From positions 682,001-746,000 of the forward strand of contig JAHRHY010000007.1 of NCBI GenBank assembly GCA_019671135.1: a stretch of 64,000 bases of DNA, in the 5' to 3' direction. A program made the translations under genes and the position numbers. Positions 11,155-22,652 of this stretch are shown piece after piece. The notes under the pieces are model-generated. The model saw only the letters and a list, made by a program, of their open reading frames with translations, was not told the origin of the DNA and did no database searches. Position 1 is the stretch's first letter. Every line of letters starts with the position of its first letter. The stretch is from Linnemannia hyalina (Eukaryota > Mortierellomycota > Mortierellomycetes > Mortierellales > Mortierellaceae).

Positions 11155-12975
11155 ATGGTGACACAATCGGAGAACACAAACGGAACACATGCAGAACCAG
11201 CCTCAGGTTCGAATGCAGCAGCTGTTGTTACCAACGGTGACGCAAACGGTGCCACTGCAGCTGCTACCGGAACCGAGGCAGCCGTAAAAGAAACTGTCCA
11301 TCTTAAGCAGCTGTATGAACAGTCAACACAATTCAACCACTGGCGGTACGCCCAGCAGCAATTGGACGATATGCGAAGCAAGGTCAACCAGGAGGTTGTT
11401 TCGTCGATCAAGCAGAACCTCCAGGACGAGAGCGATCTGGTGCGTCCCTCCTTCGTTTTTCACCAGTACCTACTGTTTTAATGGCACCCAAATAGAGGAG
11501 ATTCTAAAAGCTGTTGCTTCTTTGCTGTTAATAGAGGACGGCACAAGGACTTGCGCTCGACGATTTACCACAGGATCTCAAATATCTGACGGTTGAGGAC
11601 GAACTGACATTGCTGGGATTCTATGAGCGCAGGATCGTCAAGATCTTTCAATACTGGAAACTGCCTTCCTATGTCATGGTATTCCACCTTTTTGCAGTCT
11701 GGTTCTCAGGAGCAGGAAGCCCTAAATGCTGGACAACACCCGCAGCGACGAATAATTGAGCAAGGCTTTTTGATCCCTTTTCGTGTAATAGGCAACTGCG
11801 GTCGTCTACATGAAGCGCTTCTTCCTCGAGAACACCGCCATGGATCACCATCCCAAGGATGTCATGTAAGCATCCAAGGATCAAACACAGGAACGGTACG
11901 GCATTTTGCAGCATGTGTGAACAATATATATGGACTCATTCAGGCTTTCACGTATACAAATAGGTTGACGTGCATGTTCTTGGCCAGGAAAACGGAGAAC
12001 TACTTGATGTCGATCGAGGATTTCTCAAAGGTGCTCAAGAGCCCTGCAGAGTCGATTCTTCAACTTGAGTTTCTTGTCTGCAAAACCCTGCGCTTCCATT
12101 TCACGGTCCACCATCCCTACCGACCCTGCCTCGGTTTCTTCTTCGACATGCAGGTACTTTTAACAAGTCTTCAATGTTCCCATGTTGATCGCGCAATAGC
12201 ACCTTGGCTTACAATTACCATCTGTTTGTATCTGTTTGATAGGCTGTGACGGAAAACATAAGCAAGTTGCAAAAGGTGTATGAGCGCGCGTTGACGCTGA
12301 TTGACACGGCGCTTCACACTGATCTTTGCTTCTTATACCAACCATCTCAGATCGCATTGGCTACCTTGAAGATAGCAAGCAAGGACGAGGCGTACGACTT
12401 TGAGAGGTATGGCCGGCCAGGAATTCGAAACGTCATATGATACGCGCAGAGATTTTCGTGCCCTCATTATGCAATCATATACCCGGACTTCGCTATTAAC
12501 ACACCATACGCGTTTTTCCAATACTAAACGCAGATACGCCAAGTACAAGTTCAAGGCGAATGAAAGTGCGACACAAAAATACAACAGCCAACTGTTGCCA
12601 ATCCTGGAGGCGATCGAGAAGGTATTGAAGGAGGACCGCCGATGTGTCGAGGTTGACAAGTTGGTGGCAACTGAGATTGACAAGCGGCTCAAGATGTGCA
12701 AAGACCCCGCACGAAACCCTGACAGTCTCTTGTAAGTCTTTTATTTGTTGGTGTAATTAATTGCTTTGTGCTAGAATATGTGATTGTTGTTTTTTTCGAT
12801 GTCTGTTTGCTCACAGATATTTTTGTGTAATTTGTATTGTTCCACGCTCATAATTCATCTATGTAGGTACCTAAAGAGGAAACGAGGCGAGGCTGCGGGA
12901 GATGATGATGATGATGACGATGATAATGGCAACCCTCACCCTGAAAAGCGGGTCAAATTAGGCGACAGTGCCTAA
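11155..12975 (+). CDS. CCNH: Cyclin H, TFIIH/CAK subunit (Ccl1/Mcs2)
   Basis: The regulatory cyclin of the CDK-activating kinase module of TFIIH, which phosphorylates the RNA polymerase II tail and cell-cycle CDKs in the nucleus. Exons: 11155-11439, 11535-11678, 11792-11865, 11964-12153, 12243-12406, 12534-12731, 12867-12975; 387 residues. After a 45-residue Ala/Thr/Asn-rich lead, 'LYEQSTQFNHWRYAQQQLDD' is the cyclin H N-terminal helix signature. The first cyclin box spans 'LTLLGFYERRIVKIFQYWKL' through 'MLTCMFLARKTENYLMSIED'. The second follows 'LQLEFLVCKTLRFHFTVHHP', with 'TDLCFLYQPSQIALATLKIA' in it. The C-terminus is an acidic Asp run followed by a basic PEKRVKLG stretch that could act as a nuclear signal. 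All phases close. Confidence 0.95.
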
Positions 12976-13042
12976 TTTTAGGTACCACCATCCTCGTCGA
13001 TGTCTCTCGCTTTCTTTTGTATAGCTTGGGATGTTGACTCCA

Positions 13043-13048
13043 AATAAA
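13043..13048 (+). terminator. Poly(A) signal of cyclin H
   Basis: AATAAA 68 nt past the cyclin H stop codon, in an A/C-rich context. Confidence 0.6.
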
Positions 13049-13121
13049 AACCCAACAATAACAAAGGACAAACACTTTGCCTTCATCAGTTTTGCGCAGC
13101 GATGTTGTCTTTCATTCTGTG

Positions 13122-13136
13122 TTTATTGACTTTATT
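13122..13136 (-). terminator. Poly(A) signals of ICMT gene
   Basis: Two minus-strand AATAAA hexamers (13127-13122 and 13136-13131) lie 60-75 nt past the ICMT stop. They face the cyclin H signal in a tail-to-tail arrangement. Confidence 0.55.
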
Positions 13137-13197
13137 CTAAGGGTGTAGCTGCTCTAATTGCTACCGACACACACAAAGCCTTGAAACGATCCAGTGT

Positions 13198-14508
13198 TTA
13201 CTTGATGAGAGGAATGCCGGTATGTGTCCTGGCCTGGTAATCACGATAAGACTGACCAAAGAAACGGACCAAGCACTGCTCCTCGTACTGGATGCGCTCT
13301 GAGAAGAAATGGTGTAACGCTCCTGCAAAGCCGACAATGCAGACGGGGTTCATCATCATCAACTGAGAACCCAGGGCCCAGTAATAGAACCCGAAATAGG
13401 AAGGGTGCCTCAGAAGGCTACGGTTGGAATGAGTGGATGCAGTGAAACGGAGGAATGTAATTAGTGAGAGCCGCAAGAGATAACTGCAATGCCATGGTTA
13501 AATTTACCGAAGCCATGGCTTTAATCCGCCCGTTCCAGGCGCATTACAACCCATGCCTATTTTTTTCTTCCTTCAAGTATTTACCTGTAGATGCCGTCGG
13601 TGACGAGAACATGATGCTCCTCCTTATAGAACTCGACGTGGTGCGAAAAGTTGGATTTGGCAGAGAACATGGCCAAGGTACGGGCTGCCTGACCAATGAT
13701 CACCATGACTAGTCCGATCTTGTTCAGCAGGCCCCAGGACTTGAGCTGTGGGAAGAAATAGAGTTCGATCAGGAATTCTGTGATTCCTGCGGCTGTTGCT
13801 GCCGAGTACTCCGGGCTGTGGTTCAACAAAAATGCTAAGAGAGTGTTTGTAATGGAAAGAGAACGGAAAGGAGGAGTGGGGTGAGTGTAAGTAAAAATAG
13901 CCGGGTAGAGTAGGATTAATGTGTGATCATTAGTGCTTGCGCCTCCTTGTGTGGTTGTAAGTCATAAATAAATGCACCATACGTCCCGATCCCCTCTCGC
14001 TCGATCACATTTTTTATGAATCAACAAAGACGCACAGAAACTTACAATCGAGCTTAAGTTTTGTGGGGTTGAACAGTGCAATGGCAATATACTCCAACGA
14101 ATGGAAGACCCCCAAAGCTGCAAGGAAAAGCCAGAACTGTGGGATCGAGGTACCGACCATAGTGGCCAGGATCACACTTCCTCCAAAGAGAGCGCCCAAA
14201 CCGAACCCGTAGACGGCTATGTTTTGGGGAGAGTTTTCGCCGTCAAAGAGACGAAAGTCTGTGATTGAGACTGGAACGGGGGTGGCAGGGCGGCGGTTGG
14301 AGTTGTAGTAGATGGTGTTGTCGTTATCGTCGTCGCCGTTATTGTTGTTGGCGTTGTTGTAGGCGGTGTTGAGGAGGTGACTGCGTGCTTGTGCGCCGGT
14401 TCCTGGGGTGGTTGATGTTGGTGGACCCATGGAGGGCCGAGTGGATGGAGGTGTGAATGAGGAGGTGGTTGATGTCTCCTCGTGTGTAGTGTCCTGACTA
14501 TGGGCCAT
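13198..14508 (-). CDS. STE14: Protein-S-isoprenylcysteine O-methyltransferase (ICMT/Ste14)
   Basis: An ER membrane enzyme that methylates the C-terminal prenylcysteine of CaaX proteins using S-adenosylmethionine, after prenylation and removal of the last three residues. Exons on the minus strand: 14508-14046, 13834-13585, 13417-13198; 310 residues. Residues 1-85 are a Ser/Thr/Asn-rich extension absent from yeast Ste14. Membrane helices follow (for example 'NIAVYGFGLGALFGGSVILA' and 'FWLFLAALGVFHSLEYIAIA'). The last exons hold the catalytic region: 'HSPEYSAATAAGI', 'LVTDGIYRSLLRHPSYFGFY', then 'ERIQYEEQCLVRFFGQSYRD' and GIPLIK. The RHPSY and R--YEE...GIP motifs define the family. It is convergent with cyclin H. 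Confidence 0.95.
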
Positions 14509-16428
14509 TGTGATCCTTTCAGTGAATTCTTGTTGAAGGTGCCAAGTGTTGATGTCGAATGAGTTGAGGAGTGGATGAGAAAGAGAGAAGGAAATGGAGA
14601 TCAAAAGCGGGTTTAATAAAACGATAAAAAAAGAAGTGAGCATTCGTTGGTGGATATTTTCCACGACTGTCTCCCCCTTGTTGCTTTTGCCGCCCTCGTC
14701 CAGATCCTGGCATTTTAATTGGCTGCAGCCCCACACTCCCTTGAAGGTTTCACCTCCATTACCAGCCACACTTTTTCTATCTTTGCTTCTTGTTCTTGCT
14801 CTAATTAACGCGTTTCGTAATCAACTTCCATGCTTCGCTACCGGCCCTTGTGCTAAATTGCATTACGGTATCGTCTGACAAGAAAAGCTTAAACCTTGCA
14901 GCGTCGTCGTTGATAACGGCGCAATTTGTCTTTCCCCTTGCATTTGGTCGCTCCTTGACCGCCTATTGGTTCTCTTTCAAGTCGACGTTGATGACCGCTG
15001 CTGTGTTCAAACCCACAATGCCTTTGCATAATGTTGCCCTTCACAATGTGTAAAGACACGCGAACCCTTTTCTTCCTGACAGATATAGTCAATCGAACGT
15101 GAGCTAAATGCCATGCAAAGATCAATGCCCCTCGACAAACAAATAGTGCACCATGCTTGTCTTCTTTTCGTAAAGCCTTCTTTTTCACCGGCAACATACA
15201 AAAGTCGGTAGTTTGGTCATTGTAATGATAGGACCCCTCAGACCACGACCATCAGCGAAAGCTTTGCATTTCTCTTTCAGCGACCCTGTCAATCTCATAT
15301 ATTATACACGGCAGCAGCTGACCACGATCATCAGTGAGGGCTTTGCTGTCTCCCTTCAATCTCATATATAATAATATATAATACACATCGTCTTTCTTCT
15401 TCCTTCTTTGCCAACCCTCTCTTATCCTTGCATCTCATCTATCCCCTTCCTCTTCATTGTCGACCCCTGTTCTCTACACCCATCTCTTTCCACCTCTTTG
15501 TACGATACGAACTAGTTCTCCTCTCCATCCGCATCCTGGCACGTACTCGTCCAGACGAACACCCTCGCACTTCTCGTTGCAGACCTTCTGTGTTCTCTGC
15601 ACAAGGGGGTTCACCTCACTCACCCTCTCTCCAGTGTACAAGCAGCTTCGAGCCTTCTATGGTTCCATCATGTTCAAGGTCAAGAACAGGAGCTTAAAGT
15701 TGGCTCAGAACGCTACACTAAAAAAAACAAGGCTGTCGGCGTGATCATCCAGTCGTGTGGAATCAAGGGTAAGTAAAGAGAGGGAGTCAATAGGGTGTAC
15801 GCCTTGTTTATTGCTGGCGATGGCAACTTCACATCCAAGCCCGATCGGTCCATCCGACGTTTGCAGTTCTTTAAGAAGCTGAAGACCAAGGTAAGCATTA
15901 CTATGTTTCTTTCTTTTTCTTTAAAACTATTGGGTAACAAAAAGACATACAAAAACCTAATGCTTGCTTCTCATGCCTTGCATAGTTGGAAGTCTTGGGT
16001 TTTTGTGATCGTGTCGGCTGTCGAGTACTTCATTTCCAAGTCTTGCTGTCAATGCCACATCAACAGTGAGGACCATATCGCCATGGACCGTCGCCTTCAT
16101 CCAATGCACACAATGCAACTGAGCCAGGGACCGTGACCACAACGGGGCGCGCAATATGGCTCGTGCAGCATTACAATGGATGACAGACTTCTTCTTGGCC
16201 TCAAGAGCTGTGTCGTCCCACCCCATCACCACAGCCTCAATCTCAACAATCACGTTACGCACCAGGCGCCCCTCGTTGGGGCTGCTCATTGTTGATATTA
16301 GATGTTCAGCTAAGATTCCTCTAATAAATTGATCCATATCACAGTAACAACAACAAGATGCGGTTGACAATATGAATAAGAGTTTTGTATTAGAGTCTAC
16401 CCCAACCGACTACTATAACATGCGGCTA
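14509..16428. other. Gene-poor region with possible degraded coding sequence
   Basis: In 1.9 kb no intact gene could be built. From 14509 to about 14800 lies the probable ICMT leader. From 15240 to 15400 there is an imperfect repeat and an A/T-rich stretch (CATATATAATAATATATAATAC) resembling a TATA region, followed by a C/T-rich leader-like stretch to about 15600. Between 15660 and 16370 both strands hold short open stretches without a coherent product. The plus strand has 'QELKVGSERYTKKNKAVGVI' and 'ALFIAGDGNFTSKPDRSI', separated by stops and shifts; the minus strand is open for 137 codons (16370-15957). The DGNF string resembles the acidic motif of KDZ transposases, but no other motif supports this. 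Confidence 0.4.
15241..15371 (+). repeat. Imperfect direct repeat upstream of A/T-rich box
   Basis: About 60 bp beginning GACCACGACCATCAGCGAA and ending CAATCTCATATATTA (15241-15304) recurs as GACCACGATCATCAGTGAG ... CAATCTCATATATAA (15320-15371), with substitutions and a short deletion. It is a local tandem duplication in which each copy ends in an A/T-rich box. Confidence 0.65.
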
Positions 16429-17205
16429 CTACTTGGGCAAGGTATCTGCCTTGGGGATTTTATCATGTTTATGCCCCAAGAAAATCGTCTGCAAATCAAC
16501 CGCCAAAACCACCAAAGCCGCCAACTCCAACAACGGCGAGAACACATAGAAAGCCCACAACGTCCCCTGAACGTCCGCATTCCCAAACGTGAAGACCACC
16601 TTATAAACCAACGACACATTAAACAACACCGTCACCACAAAACAGATTGTGAATGGGCGGCGGTATTCTGGGAACTTGGACCGGTAGACCCAGGAGCAGT
16701 AGAGGAAGACTAATCCAAAGACCATCAATCCGATCACGGCTACCTTCCGCAGAGTGACGGAGAGCTCGACTTGGTGTGGGTCCGTCATGGAGGAGAGGAC
16801 ACCGCTGGCGATGATGAGTGCGATAATCGGTAAGAGGAACAACCGCGTATGGTCCACAAGCGTCCGTTCAAACATTCCTCTCGGCAAACCCCCGGCATGA
16901 TGACGGATCTTGGGTAAAATCGAATGGTACAACCGGGCAAGGATGAGAATGACAAAGACGGCGCCGACGTTGAGGAGGGAGACCTCAGTGATATAGTAGG
17001 AAATCCACTTCGAAGACCCAACAATCAAGGATCCAACGTCGACGTACGCACGAAGTCCGAAGGCGGCGATGCGGAAGACGCAGAGGAGAGAGCAGAAGAA
17101 GTAGATCCACCAGATGGAGCGGGCGAACCGGTAAGTGAACTGGAGGAAAAGGATGCCGTAGAGGGCTGATGTTATGATCGATAAGATCCCGTCTGTGGAT
17201 GCCAT
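16429..17205 (-). CDS. Seven-helix membrane protein of unknown function
   Basis: A single-exon gene of 258 residues. Seven hydrophobic segments are visible: around residues 8-28, 31-50, 66-92, 122-140, 153-172, 182-205 and 215-240, with short loops and a basic C-terminal tail (GHKHDKIPKADTLPK). The pattern 'IWWIYFFCSLLCVFRIAAFG' followed by an amphipathic third helix recalls fungal multi-spanning families of the DUF7702/RTA1-like kind, but the similarity is too weak to assign. There is no N-glycosylation-rich ectodomain and no GPCR E/DRY motif. The start is the first ATG of the frame (17205-17203). It stands alone, with about 1.2 kb or more of non-coding DNA on each side. The function is not known. 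Confidence 0.8.
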   Translation of the reverse strand: MASTDGILSIITSALYGILFLQFTYRFARSIWWIYFFCSLLCVFRIAAFGLRAYVDVGSLIVGSSKWISYYITEVSLLNVGAVFVILILARLYHSILPKIRHHAGGLPRGMFERTLVDHTRLFLLPIIALIIASGVLSSMTDPHQVELSVTLRKVAVIGLMVFGLVFLYCSWVYRSKFPEYRRPFTICFVVTVLFNVSLVYKVVFTFGNADVQGTLWAFYVFSPLLELAALVVLAVDLQTIFLGHKHDKIPKADTLPK

Positions 17206-18496
17206 CCTGGGTATGTTATGTGTGTGTGGTGAGTCCTGTTTGGCGGCGGTGGTGGTGATTGTTGGGGTTTGCTTGACAGATAGGGAGTGAAGGGGAGTTG
17301 GATTGAGAGACTGAGTGGAGAGGAGGAGTGTATATGTTGGAGTAAGAGGAGCAAAAAGAAAAGAGGCGATGATGACAAAAAGAAAAGCGAGGGAAGGAAC
17401 TCGCTTTATATACCGCGAACACAGGGAATCGGCTGAAATTGTCTAAGGACATTAGGGTTGGCGGCGTCGAGAGGTCCCGCCTTAGAGTATGACGGATGAG
17501 CAAGCATGTCCATATCAACTCACGCCGCTTTTTTTTTTTCTTTTGTCCGACGCATTTTGCCCCTTTTTTCTCAGATAATGCCACCATCCGCGTAAACCTC
17601 ACACTTCAAACATGGCAACCTTTTTTACACATTCTTGACTTCTTCCCAGGAACCAAACCGGGTCCACGTTAATAATCTCTTCTCTTGTGTTCAATACGTG
17701 GGAGTGGAACCCTGCCTTCCTTACCTCAACTCGCAATTCTCGTTGTTAAAGCTTCGCTATAGGGTGAACAACTGTCAAAGTAGAAAAGTCGAAAAGTCCC
17801 ATCCGCTTAAACCTCCCTTCAGCCACATACATTTTTTGTTTCTCCGACTCCCAATGTAGACACACATCTCCCACCCCTCACTTCAGCCCACTCCCTCGGG
17901 CATCACTTTGCATCCAAAAAGAGAGTCGAACGGTCCAGATGGACACGCACACTAGTCCCTCTCAGCCACACTCACACAATGCCAAGCTTGACGTCTCCAT
18001 TTTTTACTTTTCTTCTGCAGCGAGTGCCTTTTTCTTTGTTTTCGAATTCCCGATAGTCCAAAAGGAATCCTTCCAATCCTTCCAATCATCGAACTCTTGG
18101 CAAAAGTTGACCACCCGGCTTCAGCCTCATAAATATCTCTCCGCCCTGAAAGAGAACGCTCATTTTAGTGCTAGCTAAGCTATCTTGGCAAAGAAACGTG
18201 GAAGAAACCTTTTCAATTGACCCCTCCTCAAGGCTTAATTCCGTCGACTTATGGGCGACTGCTTCCAATTAGCTTTACCGTCGCGTTTATGGTTCTCATT
18301 ATCAAACGATAGACGATCACAGGAATGTCTGGAACAGATGAATGTTTTTATTATCGTTCTACGATGGATGAAGTTCTAGACAAAGGCAGAGCTCAGTACA
18401 AATGAGTGAAGAGAGGGAAAAAAAATAGAAAGTAAAATGAACACAAGAGTAATGATTGGAGAATATATGAATGCACTGATGGAACAAGAATGACGA
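17206..18496. other. Intergenic, no gene seen
   Basis: This holds the leader of the seven-helix gene (C/T-rich on its own strand, about 17206-17600) and the 3' UTR of the histone deacetylase. A minus-strand AATAAA is at 18352-18347, about 145 nt past the HDAC stop. The middle part (17600-18300) has only short random frames. Confidence 0.5.
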
Positions 18497-21400
18497 TTAA
18501 GGCGCATTGGGACCGCGGTAACCGTGGTGGCGCTGTTCCCGTTCCCGATCCATTCGTTCACGATCCCATGCTCCTCCATATGGTCCAGGAGGTCCTCCTG
18601 GAGCTTCGCCGCCGCCCAGCACAACGCCTCGGAGATCGCCCTGACTACCACCATGGCTTCCTCCGCGACGATGACCATAGGGTGCAGGTGCAGGTCCTCC
18701 AGGCATCATCCGTCCATAATCCATCGATCCACCATGCGATGGGTGCGAGTGATGACCCATTGGTGGGATGGGTCCTCCATGCGAGGGTGGCATCGGGCGT
18801 GACTCCATCATGCGGGGGTCTTCAATCTCCATGGCAGACGACTCCTTGTAGTGCTCCTTGCGTTCCTTGTGTCCTATCGGTGCTTCTTCGTGGCGATCAG
18901 GAATGTATCCTCCATAAACAGGAGGAGGGGGAGCACCATACCCTGAAGAATGCATTCCGGGAATAGGACCGCTGGTAGAGCTTGGTCGGCTTTGGCTCAT
19001 TCCAGCGCTTCCTCCTCGACTACCGCTGCCGCTCACATTGCTGCCTGAATAATGGTGGCCAGATGATTGTGATCCGGGAGGAGGGGCATGATGGTGAGGC
19101 ATCGATTGGTGGTGGGGTGGCATATGGTGATGAGAGGGTTGTGGAGGTCCAGGGTGTTGGCCATGCTGAGGGTGGGATACATGAGGTCCTTGAGTGTGGT
19201 GGTGGCCTGGGTGAGGGTGAGAATGCGAGTGTGAGTGGGGTGCTCCGTGCGACATGCTTCCGCTGTGCATATGCCCGTGGGGGATCGGCTGTGTAGGAGG
19301 CAACTGTGATGAAGAGGGTGGAGGTGCGCCTTGGCCATAATGAATCGACGAGGCGTGCTGAGGGTATCCACCGTGGCTGCTTCCACTCCCCTGTGGAGGT
19401 GCACCGTAGCGCATCATATCATCGCCTGGATACTGTGGGTGGTAATCCGGGCGGCTCGAGCTAGAACTGCTGCCTCCGGGGCGTCTCTGCATATGCATCT
19501 GTATCTGGTGTTGGTGGTGCTGGTGCTCGCGCTGCTCATGCTCCCTCTGCTCATGGTCGCGAATCATCTGAATATCTCTATGCTGTTGGTGCTCTCTGTG
19601 CATCTGATGCTCGCGCTGCTGGTGCTGCATCTGCATCTGCTGCTGATCACGGCCGAGGTGGTGGTGGGATGGGGTACCCTGTTGAGGATGCGAAGGAGGG
19701 ATCGACTGCCCATGTGGAGGTTGCTGAGACGAGTGCTGACCTTGTTGGGAATGAGGGGTCTGCTGTCCGTGATGAGACGACTCGCGGTGGTGAGAATCTC
19801 TAGGCTGGTAGTCCTTGGAGTGAATCTCGCGACTCTTTGAGGCGGCAGGGTAGGATGCTTGCGACGACTGGACTCCCACTTGCTGTGACTCCTTGCCGTT
19901 CTGCTTCAGTGATGTTGTTCCGGTGAGACGCGCCCGACGAGCTCCACCAGCAGCCCCAGAACCGGTACCAGCGCTTGCTACTATCGTGCCTGCGCCTTGG
20001 GTTCCTTTGCTTGACTTTGTAGTGGGTTGTGGAGTCCATTCCCCTTGAGCACTGCTGGATTTTGCCTGTGCAGCCTCTGAAGAGGCACCTGCACCGTACT
20101 TACGGCTGGCCGTTCCAGAGCTAGGTCCGTTGGTTGCTCCAAGGGGGCCGGAAAAGTTGTGCAACGCGGAAGATGTTGTGGCACGACCGCCAAGACGTCC
20201 TGAGCCAATGGTCGAAGAACTGCCAAGGGCTGGTGAGCCTGACAGCACGAACGATCCGTTGGCGTTGTGTTGGTTGCGACGGCCATCTTCTTCATCTGAA
20301 TCTGAAAGCTCCTCATCAGGCACAATCCTTGAATCGGCCAATCGTCCTACATTTTAGAATTGATAAAAAGGGAATAATATGCGTTAGATCATTATCGACT
20401 TCAAGTCTTGTCATTTTTGACATGACCACTAATAGCGATCGGACAAGCGCTTCGTATTACGTGTGATTCTAGTGTCGACATCCATCTCGTCATCCTCATC
20501 ATCTGAGGATGAGTAGTCTCTAGGAACCTCCTGCATTTGCACTGAAGGAGCGCATGGAATATGACGGAGGTTTTCAATGATCTGGGCCCTGTTGGAGATA
20601 TAAAGAAAGAACCTAGGTCAGTACTGCTGTCATATTCCGAAAAACTCACGGCCTGTGAAGCAATGGTAAAAAGGCAATCATGTAAACACCACTTACTTCA
20701 GGTTGTGAAGATCCTCCGGTGTGTTGTCGTTCTTCATGTTGTTGGCTGGCACATCCAGGCGGAACTCAGGGCCGTAGTACTCGAAGTAAGAGTTGAATGG
20801 AAGCTCTAAAAAAATGGAACGAATCACATCTTAGCATGTGATCAAGAACCGGACATGGAGAGGCATACAAACAATCATAAATGATCGAGTTACCTTCTGG
20901 CAGCTGCTCGTTGAGAAGGACGGCAGTTTCGAAAGTCCATGCTCGGGCGACGTTGCGAACAGTATATCCTCCTCCACCTACAACAATCATGGGAATGCCA
21001 AAGGACTTGACGTAAGCAACACAGTTGGCGTGCCCCTTCATGGACAGGTTGAAGCATCCGAGCTTGTCACCGGCCAAAGAATCTGCTCCGCACTGCAACA
21101 CAACGGCTCCTGGGCGATACCATTCCATGATGTGCTTGATGATCTATTAATTGTCAAAAGTAAATCCATAGGATGATTATGTGAGAACGTCAATTGGGAT
21201 AATAATAGACAGGTAAAATCGCGATCTCTCATCATCAGTTCGCAAAATTTACAGGTTCAAAGAGATTCTGGTAGGACCAGTCGTCCATGCCCTTTTGGAG
21301 TGGAACGTTAACAGCATAGTTCTTGCCCTTGCCGATACCGGTCTCTTCCAGCTTTCCTGTACCGGGGAAGAACTCTGTCATGTGAAAAGACGCCGTCATG

Positions 21401-22652
21401 ACACGATCTGTGGTGTAAAAGGCCTCCTCCACTCCGTCACCGTGATGGATATCGATATCGATGTACAAGACACGCTGATGAAATCGCAAGAGTTCCAGAA
21501 CGGCGAGCACAATGTCGTTGATGTAACAGAATCCTGAAGCCTCAGTCTTTTTGGCGTGATGAAGTCCTCCTGCCCAGTTGATAGCAATGTCCGATTCGCC
21601 TCTTGTCAACTTGTTGGCAGCAGCTAATAAAGGCATATGCGAATTATAACTATACGTGTGAGTGGTGGAGCTGTTTTTTGTTTTCAAGGTCTGACTCCTG
21701 AATATTGACCCGGTCTTCCGGACCCCCTTTGATTACCGATGGATCCTCCAGCGGAGATTGAACAAAACTCGAAGAGACCGTCAAAGACTGGACAATCATC
21801 ACCAAGGTTGACTGTGAAGGCGAGAGACATAAAGAAACACAAGAAAGGAAAAAGGGCAAATAAAAAGATATGTTAGACAAGACGACATGCAAGGTTACAG
21901 TCAAGATACCAAAACGGCTATTGGCTAATGAAACGATTGAACACTTACAAAGGTGCTTGGTGGAGTCTGACATTCCTTCGCCGCCAACCATCTCTGGTGT
22001 GAGTCTGGCCAAGAAATCAACGTACTCGTCGTTGTGGAAACGGGTCATCTGGCGTGCAGTAGCTCGTTTTGGGCGCTATCAACACAATATAAAAATGGTG
22101 GCAAAAAAAAGCGAGTTAGTGTAATATTCACGCAAGGAGTCCTGCAAGGGAAGGGATCCTGCAAAGTTAACGTATCAAGACGATGAACCTAGTTGTTAAC
22201 GTACAATGACATCCATCTTCTTGTACAGTCCGTAGTTGGTCACTAGAGTGTGGCACATGCGTACTCTGTGGGGCTTCATAGGGTGACCTATATGAATAAA
22301 GAGAGGCACCAATTAGTGTCAGATACCACATACGCACCCTCGACGCACTGAAATAATATACTACCCAGGTTCTGGCCCATATGCTGTGTGGCACTTACCA
22401 AGACCATATGTATAGTTGCCGACGTCGTCTAAGCATCGCAATACGAAAGGTTGGAAAGAGGAGGATTTTCAGCTTGATTAGATTGCAAACCTGGGGAAGA
22501 TAGTCATTTGCCAACGCTTTCTCGGAGAGGTTGAATCAGAAGGCAGGCTGCTTCAGCATGCTCTCAAGGCTGTTACCATCGTAAAAGTAGGAGACGCGTT
22601 GCTTTTGAGTGGCACCTCCGCCAAGGGCAAATGAAGAGAGGCCGGTGGTCAT
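18497..22652 (-). CDS. RPD3: Class I histone deacetylase (Rpd3/HDAC1 type) with giant His/Gln-rich tail
   Basis: A nuclear zinc deacetylase acting on histone tails in Sin3-type corepressor complexes. Ten exons on the minus strand: 22652-22577, 22428-22399, 22287-22205, 22075-21949, 21811-21737, 21623-21253, 21143-20894, 20805-20697, 20588-20461, 20346-18497; 1032 residues. The catalytic domain (residues 10-390) is complete: '[18 protein letters not shown]', '[20 protein letters not shown]' (catalytic His pair), '[17 protein letters not shown]' (zinc Asp/His), '[20 protein letters not shown]' and '[16 protein letters not shown]'. An acidic segment ([12 protein letters not shown]) follows. The last exon adds 615 residues of Ser/Gly, then Gln/His/Arg/Glu, then Pro/His/Gly low complexity. 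Yeast Rpd3 and human HDAC1 are 430-480 residues, so the tail is exceptional. The tail frame is continuous with the domain through a normal splice. Confidence 0.95.

Noticed and set aside
15957..16370. 137-codon minus frame
   Set aside because: It begins with a real ATG but matches no family, has unusual composition (CCCYC) and overlaps plus-strand open frames. It was not called as a gene.
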